From the NCBI RefSeq assembly GCF_000240165.1, contig NC_017586.1:5469228-5533227 (forward strand): a stretch of 64,000 nucleotides of DNA, in the 5' to 3' direction. The notes under the pieces were generated by a model that saw nothing but the letters and a program-made list of their open reading frames with translations, was not told the origin of the DNA and searched no databases. The stretch comes from Streptantibioticus cattleyicolor NRRL 8057 = DSM 46488. GTDB taxonomy: Bacteria; Actinomycetota; Actinomycetes; Streptomycetales; Streptomycetaceae. Each line of letters begins with the position of its first letter. Position 1 is the stretch's first letter. Positions 36,294 to 46,127 of the stretch are shown here, piece after piece. A program made the translations under genes and the position numbers.

Positions 36294-37433
36294 ATGGGGG
36301 CCCCGCCGGTGGACGCAGCGCGAACTCCCGGCCCGCTCGACGGAGTCCGGGTGGTGGAGCTGGCCGGGATCGGCCCCGGCCCGTTCGCCGGGATGCTCCT
36401 GGCCGACCTCGGTGCCGACGTGGTCCGCGTCGACCGGCCCGGCGGCGCGCCCATCGGCATCGACCCCGCCCGCGACGTGACCAACCGCAACAAGCGGTCG
36501 GTGGTGGTCGACCTCAAGTCCGCCCACGGCCCCGGCCTCGTACGCGACCTGGCGGCCCGCGCCGACGTGCTCGTCGAAGGCTTCCGGCCCGGCGTCGCCG
36601 AACGCCTCGGCGTCGGACCCGACGCCTGCCTGGCCCGCAACCCCCGCCTGGTGTACGGGAGGATGACCGGCTGGGGGCAGCACGGACCGCTCGCCGACCG
36701 GGCCGGCCACGACATCGGCTACCTCGCCACCGCCGGCACCCTCGGCATGATCGGCGCCGCCGACGGCCCGCCGGTGCCGCCCGCCAACCTCCTCGGCGAC
36801 TACGCCGGCGGCTCGCTCTACCTCGTCGTCGGCGTCCTCGCCGCCCTCCACCACGCCCGCGCCACCGGCACCGGACAGGTGGTGGACGCCGCCATCGTGG
36901 ACGGCGCCGCCCACCTCGGCGCGATGATCTGGGGCATGCTGGCGGCCGGCGCCTGGCAGGACCGGCGCGGCGCCAACCTGCTCGACGGCGGCTGCCCCTA
37001 CTACGGCGTCTACCCCACCGCGGACGGCGGCCACATGGCCGTCGGCGCCCTGGAACCGCGGTTCTACGCCGAGTTCGCCGCCCTGCTCGGCCTCGGCGAC
37101 GACGCCCCCGACCGCGCCGACCTCGCCCGCTGGCCCGAACTGCGCGAGCGCATCGCCGACCGCTTCGCCACCCGCACCCGCGAGGAGTGGACCCGCGTCT
37201 TCGAGGGCACCGACGCCTGCGTCGCCCCGGTGCTGACGCTGCGGGAGGCCGCCGACCACCCGCACCTGCGCGCCCGGGAGACCTTCACCACCGCCGACGG
37301 CACCGTGCAGCCCGCGCCCGCCCCGCGCTTCTCCGCCACCCCCGGCACCCTGCGCCGCCCGCCCGCGTCCCCCGGCGCCCACACCGCCGAGGTGGCCCGC
37401 GACTGGGACGTGCCCGGACTCACCGACCTGTAA
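36294..37433 (+). CDS. CaiB/BaiF family CoA transferase, alpha-methylacyl-CoA racemase type
   Basis: 379 residues. First gene of a four-gene beta-oxidation unit. [35 protein letters not shown] (key [21 protein letters not shown]) is the racemase N-terminus; [11 protein letters not shown] (~125) carries the racemase His and [13 protein letters not shown] (~155) the catalytic Asp, the pair used for alpha-proton exchange in alpha-methylacyl-CoA racemase. Family knowledge: converts (2R)- to (2S)-methylacyl-CoA so that branched chains can enter beta-oxidation. The start is uncertain: ATG 36294 or GTG 36309. 9 bases to the next gene. Confidence 0.88.
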   Translation: MGAPPVDAARTPGPLDGVRVVELAGIGPGPFAGMLLADLGADVVRVDRPGGAPIGIDPARDVTNRNKRSVVVDLKSAHGPGLVRDLAARADVLVEGFRPGVAERLGVGPDACLARNPRLVYGRMTGWGQHGPLADRAGHDIGYLATAGTLGMIGAADGPPVPPANLLGDYAGGSLYLVVGVLAALHHARATGTGQVVDAAIVDGAAHLGAMIWGMLAAGAWQDRRGANLLDGGCPYYGVYPTADGGHMAVGALEPRFYAEFAALLGLGDDAPDRADLARWPELRERIADRFATRTREEWTRVFEGTDACVAPVLTLREAADHPHLRARETFTTADGTVQPAPAPRFSATPGTLRRPPASPGAHTAEVARDWDVPGLTDL

Positions 37434-37442
37434 AGGACCGGC

Positions 37443-38585
37443 ATGCAGCGAGAGTTGTTCACCGCCGAGCACGAGGCGTTCCGCGAGACCGTCCGCACCT
37501 TCCTGGCCAAGGAGGTCACCCCGCACCACGCCCGCTGGGAGACCGAGGGCATCGTGGACCGCGCCGCCTGGCGCGCGGCCGGCCGGCAGGGGCTGCTGGG
37601 CATCGCCGTCCCCGAGGAGTACGGCGGTGGCGGCACCCCCGACTTCCGGTACGCCGCCGTGCTCGCCGAGGAGTTCGTCAAGGCCGGCGCCTCCGGGCTC
37701 GCCGTCGGCCTGCACAACGACATCGTCGGCCCCTACCTGACCTCGCTCGGCACCGAGGAGCAGAAACGCCGCTGGCTGCCCGGGTTCTGCAGTGGCGAGA
37801 CCATCACCGCCATCGCCATGACCGAACCCGGCGCCGGCTCCGACCTCCAGGCCATCCGCACCACCGCCATCGACGCCGGCGACCACTGGCTGCTGGGCGG
37901 GGCCAAGACCTTCATCTCCAACGGCATCCTCGCCGACCTGGTCGTCGTGGTCGCCCGCACCACCGAGGAAGGCGGCGCCAAGGGGCTGAGCCTGCTGGTG
38001 GTCGAGCGCGGCATGGCCGGTTTCGAACGGGGCCGCAACCTCGACAAGATCGGCCAGAAGGCGCAGGACACCGCCGAACTGTTCTTCCAGGACGTCCGGG
38101 TGCCCAAGGAGAACCTGCTCGGCGAGGAGAACGGTGCCTTCGTCCACCTGATGACCAACCTCGCCCAGGAACGGCTGGCCATCGCCGTCGCCGCCATCGC
38201 CGCCGCCGAACACCTGCTGGCGGTGACCACCGAGTACGTCAAGGAACGCGAGGCGTTCGGCCGTCCGCTCGCCCGGCTCCAGCACGTCCGCTTCGAGATC
38301 GCCGAGATGGCCACCGAATGCGCGGTCACCCGCACCTTCGTCGACCGCTGCGTCACCGAACACAACAAGGCCGCCCTCGACCCGGTGCACGCCTCCATGG
38401 CCAAATGGTGGGCGACCGAACTGCAAAAGCGCGTCGCCGACCGCTGCCTGCAACTCCACGGCGGCTACGGCTACATGACCGAGTTCCCGGTCGCCAAGGC
38501 GTTCACCGACGGACGGATCCAGACCATCTACGGCGGCACCACCGAGATCATGAAGGAGATCATCGGCCGCGCGCTGCTGTCCTGA
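37443..38585 (+). CDS. acyl-CoA dehydrogenase (long/branched-chain type)
   Basis: 380 residues, FAD enzyme that puts in the alpha,beta double bond. Signatures: [16 protein letters not shown] (~125-138), KTFISNG (~155), [21 protein letters not shown] (key EREAFGRPL, ~273), [14 protein letters not shown] and [15 protein letters not shown] at the end. The position that carries the catalytic Glu in medium-chain enzymes is Gly here (YGGTTE), while NLAQERLAI (Glu ~243) supplies it as in long-chain and isovaleryl-CoA dehydrogenases. This fits long or branched substrates and the racemase next door. AAAGGACC precedes the ATG. Confidence 0.92.
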   Translation: MQRELFTAEHEAFRETVRTFLAKEVTPHHARWETEGIVDRAAWRAAGRQGLLGIAVPEEYGGGGTPDFRYAAVLAEEFVKAGASGLAVGLHNDIVGPYLTSLGTEEQKRRWLPGFCSGETITAIAMTEPGAGSDLQAIRTTAIDAGDHWLLGGAKTFISNGILADLVVVVARTTEEGGAKGLSLLVVERGMAGFERGRNLDKIGQKAQDTAELFFQDVRVPKENLLGEENGAFVHLMTNLAQERLAIAVAAIAAAEHLLAVTTEYVKEREAFGRPLARLQHVRFEIAEMATECAVTRTFVDRCVTEHNKAALDPVHASMAKWWATELQKRVADRCLQLHGGYGYMTEFPVAKAFTDGRIQTIYGGTTEIMKEIIGRALLS

Positions 38586-38608
38586 CCCGCCAACACCCCT
38601 CGAAAGGC

Positions 38609-39829
<1,221 letters not shown>

Positions 39830-39873
39830 CCCGCCCCGCCCCCGCCCACCCCGCCTCACGGAAGACCCACACC

Positions 39874-42048
39874 ATGCCCGAGAGCACCACGATCCGCTGG
39901 GAACAGGACGCCGACGGTGTCGTCACCCTCGTCCTCGACGACCCCGGCCAGTCCGCCAACACCATGAACGCGGCCTTCGCCGACTCCCTCGACGCCGTCG
40001 TCGGCCGCCTGGAGAGCGAACGCGACACCATCCGGGGCGTCGTCGTCACCTCCGCCAAGAAGACCTTCTTCGCCGGCGGCGACCTGCGCGACCTGATCCG
40101 CGCCACCCCCGAGAACGCCGCCGAGGTCTTCGAGGGCGGCATGCGCGTCAAGCGGCTGCTGCGCCGCCTGGAGACGCTCGGCCGGCCGGTCGTCGCCGCC
40201 ATCAACGGCGCGGCCCTCGGCGGCGGTTACGAGATCGCCCTCGCCTGCCACCACCGCGTCGCCCTCGACGCCCCCGGCAGCCGCATCGGCCTGCCCGAGG
40301 TCACCCTCGGCCTGCTGCCCGGCAGCGGCGGCGTGGTCCGCACGGTACGGCTGATGGGGATCGCCGACGCGCTGCTCAAGGTGCTCCTCCAGGGCACCCG
40401 GTACACCCCGCGCCGCGCGGTGGAGGCCGGCCTGGTCCACGAACTCGCCGCCACGCCCGAGGAGTTGACGGCCAAGGCCCGCGCCTTCATCGACGCCCAC
40501 CCCGACGCCCGCCAGCCCTGGGACACCGACGGCTACAAGATCCCCGGCGGCACCCCGGCCCACCCCGCGTTCGCCGCCAACCTCCCCGCCTTCCCGGCCA
40601 ACCTCAGCAAGCAACTGGGCGGCGCCCCCTACCCCGCGCCCCGCGACATCCTGGCCGCCGCCGTCGAGGGCTCCCAGGTCGACTTCGACACCGCCCAGGT
40701 CATCGAGGCCCGCTACTTCACCGAACTGGCCTGCGGACCGATCTCGAAGAACATGATCCAGGCGTTCTTCTTCGACATGCAGGCGGTCAACTCCGGCGCC
40801 TCCCGCCCGGCCGGCGTCGAGCCGTCCACCGTCACCAGGGTCGCCGTCCTCGGCGCCGGCATGATGGGCGCCGGCATCGCCTACGCCTGCGCCAAGTCCG
40901 GCCTGGACGTGGTCCTCAAGGACGTCACCGCCGAGGCCGCCGAACGCGGCAAGGCGTACTCGGCCACCCTGCTCGACAAGGCGCTCGCCAAGGGGCGCAC
41001 CACCGAGAGGGAACGCGACGAACTGCTGGCCCGGATCACCCCCACCGCCGACACCGCCGACCTGGCCGGCTGCGACGCGGTGATCGAGGCGGTCTTCGAG
41101 GACACCGCCCTCAAGCACAAGGTCTTCCAGGAGATCGAGGGCGTCGTCGCCCCCGACGCGCTGCTGTGCACCAACACCTCCACCCTGCCGATCACCCTGC
41201 TCGCCGAGGGCGTCCAACGCCAGGAGGACTTCATCGGCCTGCACTTCTTCTCACCCGTGGACAAGATGCCGCTGGTGGAGATCGTCAAGGGCGAGCGCAC
41301 CGGACAGACCGCGCTGGCCCGCGCCTTCGACCTGGTCCGCCGGATCCGCAAGACCCCGATCGTGGTCAACGACTCCCGGGGCTTCTTCACCTCCCGCGTC
41401 ATCGGCCAGTTCATCAACGAGGGCGTCGCCATGGTCGGCGAGGGCGTCGAACCCGCCTCGATCGAGCAGGCCGCCGCCCAGGCCGGCTACCCGGCCAAGG
41501 TGCTGACGCTGATGGACGAGCTGACCCTGACCCTGCCGCGCAAGATCCGCAACGAGACCCGGCAGGCCGTCGAGGCGGCCGGCGGCACCTGGACCGCCCA
41601 CCCCGCCGAGGCCGTCATCGACCGCATGGTCGACGAGTTCGGCCGCACCGGACGCGGCGGCGGCGCCGGCTTCTACGACTACGCCGACGGCCGGCGCACC
41701 AGGCTCTGGCCGGGGCTGCGCGAACACTTCACCCGCCCCGACGCCGACGTCCCCTTCACCGACATCAAGGAGCGGATGCTCTTCGCCGAGGCGCTGGACT
41801 CGGTGCGCTGCCTGGAGGAGGGCGTGCTGACCTCGGTCGCCGACGCCAACATCGGCTCCATCCTCGGCATCGGCTTCCCCGCCTGGACCGGCGGGGTGCT
41901 CCAGTACGTCAACGGCTACGAGGGCGGCCTGCCCGGCTTCGTAGCCCGGGCCAGGGAACTCCAGGCGGCCTACGGCGACCGCTTCGCCCCGCCGCCGCTG
42001 CTGCTGGCCAAGGCGGAACGCGGCGAGGTCTTCACCGACGCCCGCTGA
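39874..42048 (+). CDS. FadB-type fusion: enoyl-CoA hydratase / 3-hydroxyacyl-CoA dehydrogenase
   Basis: 724 residues with two enzymes. Residues ~1-190 are a crotonase: KKTFFAGGDLRDLI (~62), AINGAALGGGYEIALACHHR (~110; oxyanion Gly), and RIGLPEVTLGLLPGSGGVVR (~138; the Glu of PEVTLG and the following Gly-rich stretch stand for the two catalytic acids). Residues ~315-500 bind NAD: VAVLGAGMMGAGIAYACAKSG (~318), LHFFSPVDKMPLVEIV (catalytic His, ~460), then the two C-terminal dehydrogenase domains (NDSRGFFTSRVIGQFINEG; IGIGFPAWTGGVLQYVN). Last gene of the operon; stop 4 bases from the convergent MerR gene. Confidence 0.93.
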   Translation: MPESTTIRWEQDADGVVTLVLDDPGQSANTMNAAFADSLDAVVGRLESERDTIRGVVVTSAKKTFFAGGDLRDLIRATPENAAEVFEGGMRVKRLLRRLETLGRPVVAAINGAALGGGYEIALACHHRVALDAPGSRIGLPEVTLGLLPGSGGVVRTVRLMGIADALLKVLLQGTRYTPRRAVEAGLVHELAATPEELTAKARAFIDAHPDARQPWDTDGYKIPGGTPAHPAFAANLPAFPANLSKQLGGAPYPAPRDILAAAVEGSQVDFDTAQVIEARYFTELACGPISKNMIQAFFFDMQAVNSGASRPAGVEPSTVTRVAVLGAGMMGAGIAYACAKSGLDVVLKDVTAEAAERGKAYSATLLDKALAKGRTTERERDELLARITPTADTADLAGCDAVIEAVFEDTALKHKVFQEIEGVVAPDALLCTNTSTLPITLLAEGVQRQEDFIGLHFFSPVDKMPLVEIVKGERTGQTALARAFDLVRRIRKTPIVVNDSRGFFTSRVIGQFINEGVAMVGEGVEPASIEQAAAQAGYPAKVLTLMDELTLTLPRKIRNETRQAVEAAGGTWTAHPAEAVIDRMVDEFGRTGRGGGAGFYDYADGRRTRLWPGLREHFTRPDADVPFTDIKERMLFAEALDSVRCLEEGVLTSVADANIGSILGIGFPAWTGGVLQYVNGYEGGLPGFVARARELQAAYGDRFAPPPLLLAKAERGEVFTDAR

Positions 42049-42052
42049 CCGC

Positions 42053-42778
42053 TCACCGCCCGGACTGCGCGCCCGGTTCCCCGTCGAACCAGGCGCGCAG
42101 CTCCTCCTTGAGCGTCCGCTGGAACGCGGTCACCAACGCCTGCACCACCAGCGGCTGCATGGAGGCCGACAGCGACTTGACCGCCGCGATGTCCTCGGTG
42201 GCCGAGGCGTCCCCCACCTCCGCGCGGAACAGCCGGCTCAACTCCCGCGCCGCCGCCCGGGCGTGCTCCAGCACCACCTCCCGCGAGGCCAGCACCGCCT
42301 CCAGCGTGATCGGCACGTCCAGCAGCCGCACCCCCAGGTGCAGGATGCCCGGATCGACCCGGAAGACCTCCGCGTCCCCGGTGCGCTCCAGCACCCCCAT
42401 CGCCGCCAGCCGGTCGACGTCCTCCCCGGTCAGCGCCCGCCCGGTCCGCCGCTCCAGCTGCTCCAAGGTCACCTCGGCGGCGTCCTCCGGCACCCAGGAG
42501 GCCACCAGCGCCCGGTGGATCGCCAGGTCGTGCGCGGAGATCCCGGGCGGCAACTGCTCCAGGTAGCGCTCGATGGCCGCCAGCGTCAGCCCCTGGTGCT
42601 GCAACTCCTCGATCAGCGCCAGCCGCGCCAGGTGCTCGGGGCCGTAGTGGCCCACCCGGCGCGGACCGAGCTGCGGCGGCGGCAGCAGCCCCTTGGTGCC
42701 GTAGAAGCGCACGGTGCGCACGGTCACCCCGGCGCGGGCGGCCAGCTCGTCCACGGTCAGCCGCGTCTGCCCGGTCAT
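42053..42778 (-). CDS. MerR family regulator, candidate regulator of the beta-oxidation operon
   Basis: 241 residues. N-terminal MerR helix-turn-helix LTVDELAARAGVTVRTVRFYGTKGLLPPPQLGPRRVGHYGPEHLARL (key AARAGVTVRTVRFYGTKGLLPP, wing RRVGHYG). A longer C-terminal region (~100-241) without Cys clusters, so it does not sense metal through the classical Cys sites; the group is often near acyl-CoA genes. GGAAG before the ATG at 42778. It converges on the FadB-type gene with 4 bases between. Upstream, GCAACAGTATTGCTGTCGC (about 42832-42850) is a palindrome-like candidate site for autoregulation. Confidence 0.87.
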   Translation of the reverse strand: MTGQTRLTVDELAARAGVTVRTVRFYGTKGLLPPPQLGPRRVGHYGPEHLARLALIEELQHQGLTLAAIERYLEQLPPGISAHDLAIHRALVASWVPEDAAEVTLEQLERRTGRALTGEDVDRLAAMGVLERTGDAEVFRVDPGILHLGVRLLDVPITLEAVLASREVVLEHARAAARELSRLFRAEVGDASATEDIAAVKSLSASMQPLVVQALVTAFQRTLKEELRAWFDGEPGAQSGR

Positions 42779-42831
42779 CGGCCGCCACTTCCTTCGGTCG
42801 TCGCTCGCACGGGCGGCCCGGCGCCCCCGCG

Positions 42832-42850
42832 GTGCAACAGTATTGCTGTC
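42832..42850. promoter_or_regulatory. candidate MerR site upstream of the merR gene
   Basis: GCAACAG-TATTG-CTGTCGC has near-inverted arms (CAACAG/CTGTcG), about 55 bases before the MerR start and 26 bases from the end of the nitroreductase gene. Inferred from symmetry and position. Confidence 0.35.
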
Positions 42851-42876
42851 GCAGCGGAGTTGCGAAACCGACGGCA

Positions 42877-43539
42877 CTACAGCTTGACCAGCACCTGCCC
42901 GAGGTCCTTGCGGCGGATGTCGGGCACCCGGGCGCCCTCGGCCGGGTACCCCACCGGGATGACGTAGGCGGCCCGTTCCTCCGGCGGCCGGTCGCAGATC
43001 TCGTTGAGGAACCGCATCGGACTGGGGGTGTGGGTCAGCGTCGCCAGCCCCGCCTGGTGCAACGAGGCCAGCAGCAGCCCGACCGCGATCCCCACCGACT
43101 CCTTGGTGTAGTACGGGCGCGGGGACCCGGGCCCCTTGTGCACCTCGAAGACCACGATCACCACCGGCGCCCGCTCCAGGAACGGCTTGTGCCAGTCGGT
43201 GCCCAGCGGGGCCAGCGCCGCCAGCCACTCCCGCGACGCCCGGCGCGCGTAGAACTCCCGTTCCTCCGCCTCCGCCGCCTCGCGCAACCGCCGCTTGCGC
43301 TCCGGATCGGTGACCACCACGAACCGCCACGGCTGCACGTTGGCGCCGCTCGGGGCGGTGGCCGCGGTCCGCACCGCCAGCTCCACCACCTCGTCCGGGA
43401 CCGGCCGGGTGGCGAAGTCACGCACGGTACGGCGGCGTGCCATCACCTCGTGGAAGGCCCTGCTGCGGGCCGTCGCCTCGTCGGCGGGCACGGTCAGCGG
43501 GCGCAACGGCACCGTGGCGGGGACCAAGTCGTCAGCCAT
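42877..43539 (-). CDS. nitroreductase family FMN enzyme (iodotyrosine dehalogenase-like)
   Basis: 220 residues. MARRRTVRDFATRPVPDEVVELAVRTAATAPSGANVQPWRFVVVTDPE in the first half (key RRTVRDFATRPVP and APSGANVQPWRFVVV) is the FMN-binding region of the BluB/IYD subgroup. GPGSPRPYYTKESVGIAVGLLLASLHQAGLATL (key TKESVGIAVGLLLASLHQAGLATL in part) and the ending DIRRKDL match this group. Family knowledge: two-electron reduction, dehalogenation or flavin chemistry. ATG at 43539, no clear site. Same strand as the merR gene, 98 bases away. Confidence 0.87.
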   Translation of the reverse strand: MADDLVPATVPLRPLTVPADEATARSRAFHEVMARRRTVRDFATRPVPDEVVELAVRTAATAPSGANVQPWRFVVVTDPERKRRLREAAEAEEREFYARRASREWLAALAPLGTDWHKPFLERAPVVIVVFEVHKGPGSPRPYYTKESVGIAVGLLLASLHQAGLATLTHTPSPMRFLNEICDRPPEERAAYVIPVGYPAEGARVPDIRRKDLGQVLVKL

Positions 43540-43604
43540 GGCCACAGCACAGCACACCACGGGCCCGCGCGGAAGAACGCCTGGAGGCCACCCGTCGCGG
43601 GCGC

Positions 43605-44858
43605 TCACGACCGGGAGAACAGCCCGATCCCCTCCGGCACCGGACGCTCCGCCCCGCCCGACGGGTGGTTGCGCACGGTCACCTGGCCGGTCGCCGGATC
43701 CCGGGCCACCAGCGTGGAGGAGCCGCCGCCGTCCAGGTTGACCGCGTCCACCGCGCCGATCTGCCGCATCACACCGGCGAGTTCGGCGATGGACAGCCCC
43801 GAGCCGTTCTCCGCGTTGCCGTCGAGCACCAGCAGGTACAGCCGCCGGCCGCGGCCGCCCACCCCGGCAGCCGTACGGGTCGCCGCCGTCACCCGGTCCA
43901 GCCCGGACAGCGGCTGCCCGCCCCGCAGCACCGGGAAGCCGCCCACCGCGAACCGCGGCACCGCCCCCGACCGGGCCACCAGCCGCTCGCGCACCGTCAC
44001 CGGCTGCCCCGGCCGCAACCGCCGCAGCACCGCCGCCCCGCGCTCCCGGCCCACCAGCACCACGGTGTCCCGGCCGATCGCCCCCGACCCCGGCACCGGG
44101 GACCCCGAGACCACCCGGCCATGACGCACGACCACCTCGTAACCGTCCTTGCCGCACGGCGCCGCCCGGTCGGAATCCGTACCGCACACCGCGCGCGCCC
44201 GGGAGGCCGAACCCCACGCCGAGGTGAACACCCCGACCCCGCCGACCGGCACCGCGTACTGGTTGAAGCCACCGACCCGCACCGTCCCGTACGGCGTCGT
44301 CGCCGAGGCCGACAGCGACAACCGGTCCAGCCGCGCCACCCGGTCCGCGCCCACCCCCAGCACGTCCCGCGTCGAGGTGCCCGGCGGCAGCGGCGGACCG
44401 AACCGCTGCCCGGCCGGCACCGCCGCCTTCAACGCCACCCCGTCCGAGACCGCAGGCCCCACCGCGGCCCCGGTCGCCTCCACACCCGGGTGCTGCGCCT
44501 CACTGATGTCGAAGAAGTCGGCGTTCACCCCGGCCACCGCGTGCAACGCCACCGCCATCCGCGACACCGGCTCCCGCGCCGCCACCGCACCCGGCGTCAA
44601 CAGCCCGACGGAGACCCGGCGTTCGGTCAGATCGGCGGTGAGCAGATGCCCGTACGCCGTACCGTGCGAGGCCGGCACCGAGAAGGCCCGGTACTCCACC
44701 CCGGGGGCGATCACCGACGAGGCGGCCAGCCGCACCGCGACCTCCGCCCGCCCGGCGTCCGCGGCCACCGCCCGGCCCCCGCCCGTCCCCGCCACCAGCG
44801 CCCCGCACAACGCCGCCGCCACCAACGCCGCCCCCGCCCGCCATCCGCGTCCGCCCAA
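43605..44858 (-). CDS. exported phosphodiester glycosidase family (NAGPA domain) protein
   Basis: 417 residues. Signal peptide region GWRAGAALVAAALCGALVAG and AVAADAG, cleaved near residue 35. The NAGPA-like domain spans ~70-410: VNADFFDISEAQHPGVEATGAAV (~135; the NxxFF block), RFAVGGFPVLRGGQPLSGLD, LDGNAENGSGLSIAELAGVM and the hallmark AVNLDGGGSSTLVARDPATG (~375) followed by RPVPEGIGLF. Family knowledge: removal of GlcNAc from phosphodiesters or sugar-polymer turnover. The start is set at TTG 44858, with GAGGGGGAGG directly upstream; the frame is open further. Confidence 0.85.
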   Translation of the reverse strand: MGGRGWRAGAALVAAALCGALVAGTGGGRAVAADAGRAEVAVRLAASSVIAPGVEYRAFSVPASHGTAYGHLLTADLTERRVSVGLLTPGAVAAREPVSRMAVALHAVAGVNADFFDISEAQHPGVEATGAAVGPAVSDGVALKAAVPAGQRFGPPLPPGTSTRDVLGVGADRVARLDRLSLSASATTPYGTVRVGGFNQYAVPVGGVGVFTSAWGSASRARAVCGTDSDRAAPCGKDGYEVVVRHGRVVSGSPVPGSGAIGRDTVVLVGRERGAAVLRRLRPGQPVTVRERLVARSGAVPRFAVGGFPVLRGGQPLSGLDRVTAATRTAAGVGGRGRRLYLLVLDGNAENGSGLSIAELAGVMRQIGAVDAVNLDGGGSSTLVARDPATGQVTVRNHPSGGAERPVPEGIGLFSRS

Positions 44859-44985
44859 GGCCTCCCCCTCACGCTCGACGTACCGCCAACCGACCACCGC
44901 ATGCCACCACACCCGGCCCGGCACCGGGTGGACGCGGCCTTGCCGCCGCGCGAATTCCCCGTCCTGGACCACCACCCCGGCGCGC

Positions 44986-46026
44986 TCAGTGGCTGCGCCG
45001 GGTCACCAACTCCGCCAGCGCCAGCAGATCACCGGCGGCCGTACCGTCCGGCACCGCGCCCGACAGATGGCCGATGGCCTCGGCCATCCGGTCGCACGCC
45101 TGGGTCTGCGCCCAGTCCCGGCCGCCCGCCCGGTCCACCGCGTCGGTGGCCCGCAGCACCTCCTCGGCGGTGAGCGCCCGCTCGACGCGGTACAGACCGG
45201 CCAGCTCACGCCCGGCCGGGGTGGCCGACCGCAGCGCCGCCACCACCGGCAGCGACTTCTTGCGGGCCACCAGATCCGCCCCCACCGGCTTGCCGGTCAC
45301 CGACGGATCGCCCCAGATGCCGATCAGATCGTCGATCAGCTGGAACGCCAGCCCCACCTGCCGGCCGAAGGCGTCCATCGCGTCCGCCACCTCGTCACCG
45401 GCGCCCGCGTACAACGCCCCCAGCGCGCAGGCACACCCCAGCAGCGCGCCCGTCTTCGCCTCGGCCATCGCCAGGCACTCCGCCAGCGACACGTCCGGGC
45501 GCCGCTCGAAGGCGCAGTCGGCCTGCTGGCCGTCGCACAGCTCGATCACGCACGCCGCCAGCCGGCCCGCGGCCCGGCCGGCCGCCGGATGGCCGTCCTC
45601 GGCGAGGAGCCGCAACGCCAGCGCGTGCAGCGCGTCCCCGGCCAGGATCGCGTCGGCCGACCCGAACACCGCCCAGGCGGTGGGACGGTGACGCCGGGTG
45701 GGGTCCCGGTCCATCACGTCGTCGTGGAGCAGCGTGAAGTTGTGCACCAGTTCCACCGCGGCGGCGGCGGTCACCGCGGCCCGCGCCGAACCGCCGAGCG
45801 CCTGCGCCGCCGCCAGCACCAGCGCCGGACGTATGGCCTTGCCGGACGGCGCCTCGTCCGCCTCCCCGGCGGCGTCCAGCCACCCCAGGTGGTAACCGGC
45901 GATCCGGCGCAACGACCCGGGCAGCGAGGCGACCGCCGCCCGCAGCACCGGGTCCACCGCGCACCGGGCCCGGGCGAGGATCTCCGCGGCCTCCTGGCCC
46001 TCACGATCGAGCATGAACGTCCCCAT
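44986..46026 (-). CDS. polyprenyl (geranylgeranyl-type) diphosphate synthase, probable family 2 encapsulin cargo
   Basis: 346 residues, all-helical isoprenyl diphosphate synthase. Two Asp-rich motifs bind Mg-diphosphate: LLHDDVMDRD (DDxxD, ~108) and FQLIDDLIGIWGD (~236). The basic motif GKAIRPALVLAAAQAL (GKxxRP, ~69) is intact. Product length cannot be fixed by eye; the residues before DDVMD are small/aromatic (VHNFTLLH), compatible with C15-C20. The gene follows the encapsulin shell gene on the same strand, 101 bases downstream. Family 2B encapsulins are known to be associated with terpene cyclases or prenyltransferases, so this is the likely cargo. Only ~20 residues precede the fold; no long disordered tail is visible. 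ATG 46026 has GGGGGTG 6 bases upstream. Confidence 0.92.
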   Translation of the reverse strand: MGTFMLDREGQEAAEILARARCAVDPVLRAAVASLPGSLRRIAGYHLGWLDAAGEADEAPSGKAIRPALVLAAAQALGGSARAAVTAAAAVELVHNFTLLHDDVMDRDPTRRHRPTAWAVFGSADAILAGDALHALALRLLAEDGHPAAGRAAGRLAACVIELCDGQQADCAFERRPDVSLAECLAMAEAKTGALLGCACALGALYAGAGDEVADAMDAFGRQVGLAFQLIDDLIGIWGDPSVTGKPVGADLVARKKSLPVVAALRSATPAGRELAGLYRVERALTAEEVLRATDAVDRAGGRDWAQTQACDRMAEAIGHLSGAVPDGTAAGDLLALAELVTRRSH

Positions 46027-46078
46027 GGTCGGCACCCCCGGCCGGCTCGCTACGGTCTGGAAGCGGTACGCGGTACGC

Positions 46079-46119
46079 GGTCGTGGTGGCTGCCACCGCC
46101 CGGCGCGGCCACCACAACC
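46079..46119 (-). other. alternative hairpins in the shell-prenyltransferase intergenic leader
   Basis: GGTCGTGGTGG (46079-46089) can pair with CCACCACAACC (46109-46119), 11 bp with one wobble, and excludes the competing GGTGGC-T-GCCACC hairpin (46084-46096). CGGTACG also occurs twice in a row upstream. The layout suits setting different expression levels for shell and cargo. Inferred. Confidence 0.4.
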
Positions 46120-46127
46120 ACGGGACC

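Noticed and set aside
35898-38459. 853-codon minus-strand open frame opposite the racemase and acyl-CoA dehydrogenase genes
   Set aside because: Same antisense artefact; composition dominated by Gly/Ala/Val/Glu without a recognisable fold, and the opposite strand encodes well-known enzymes.
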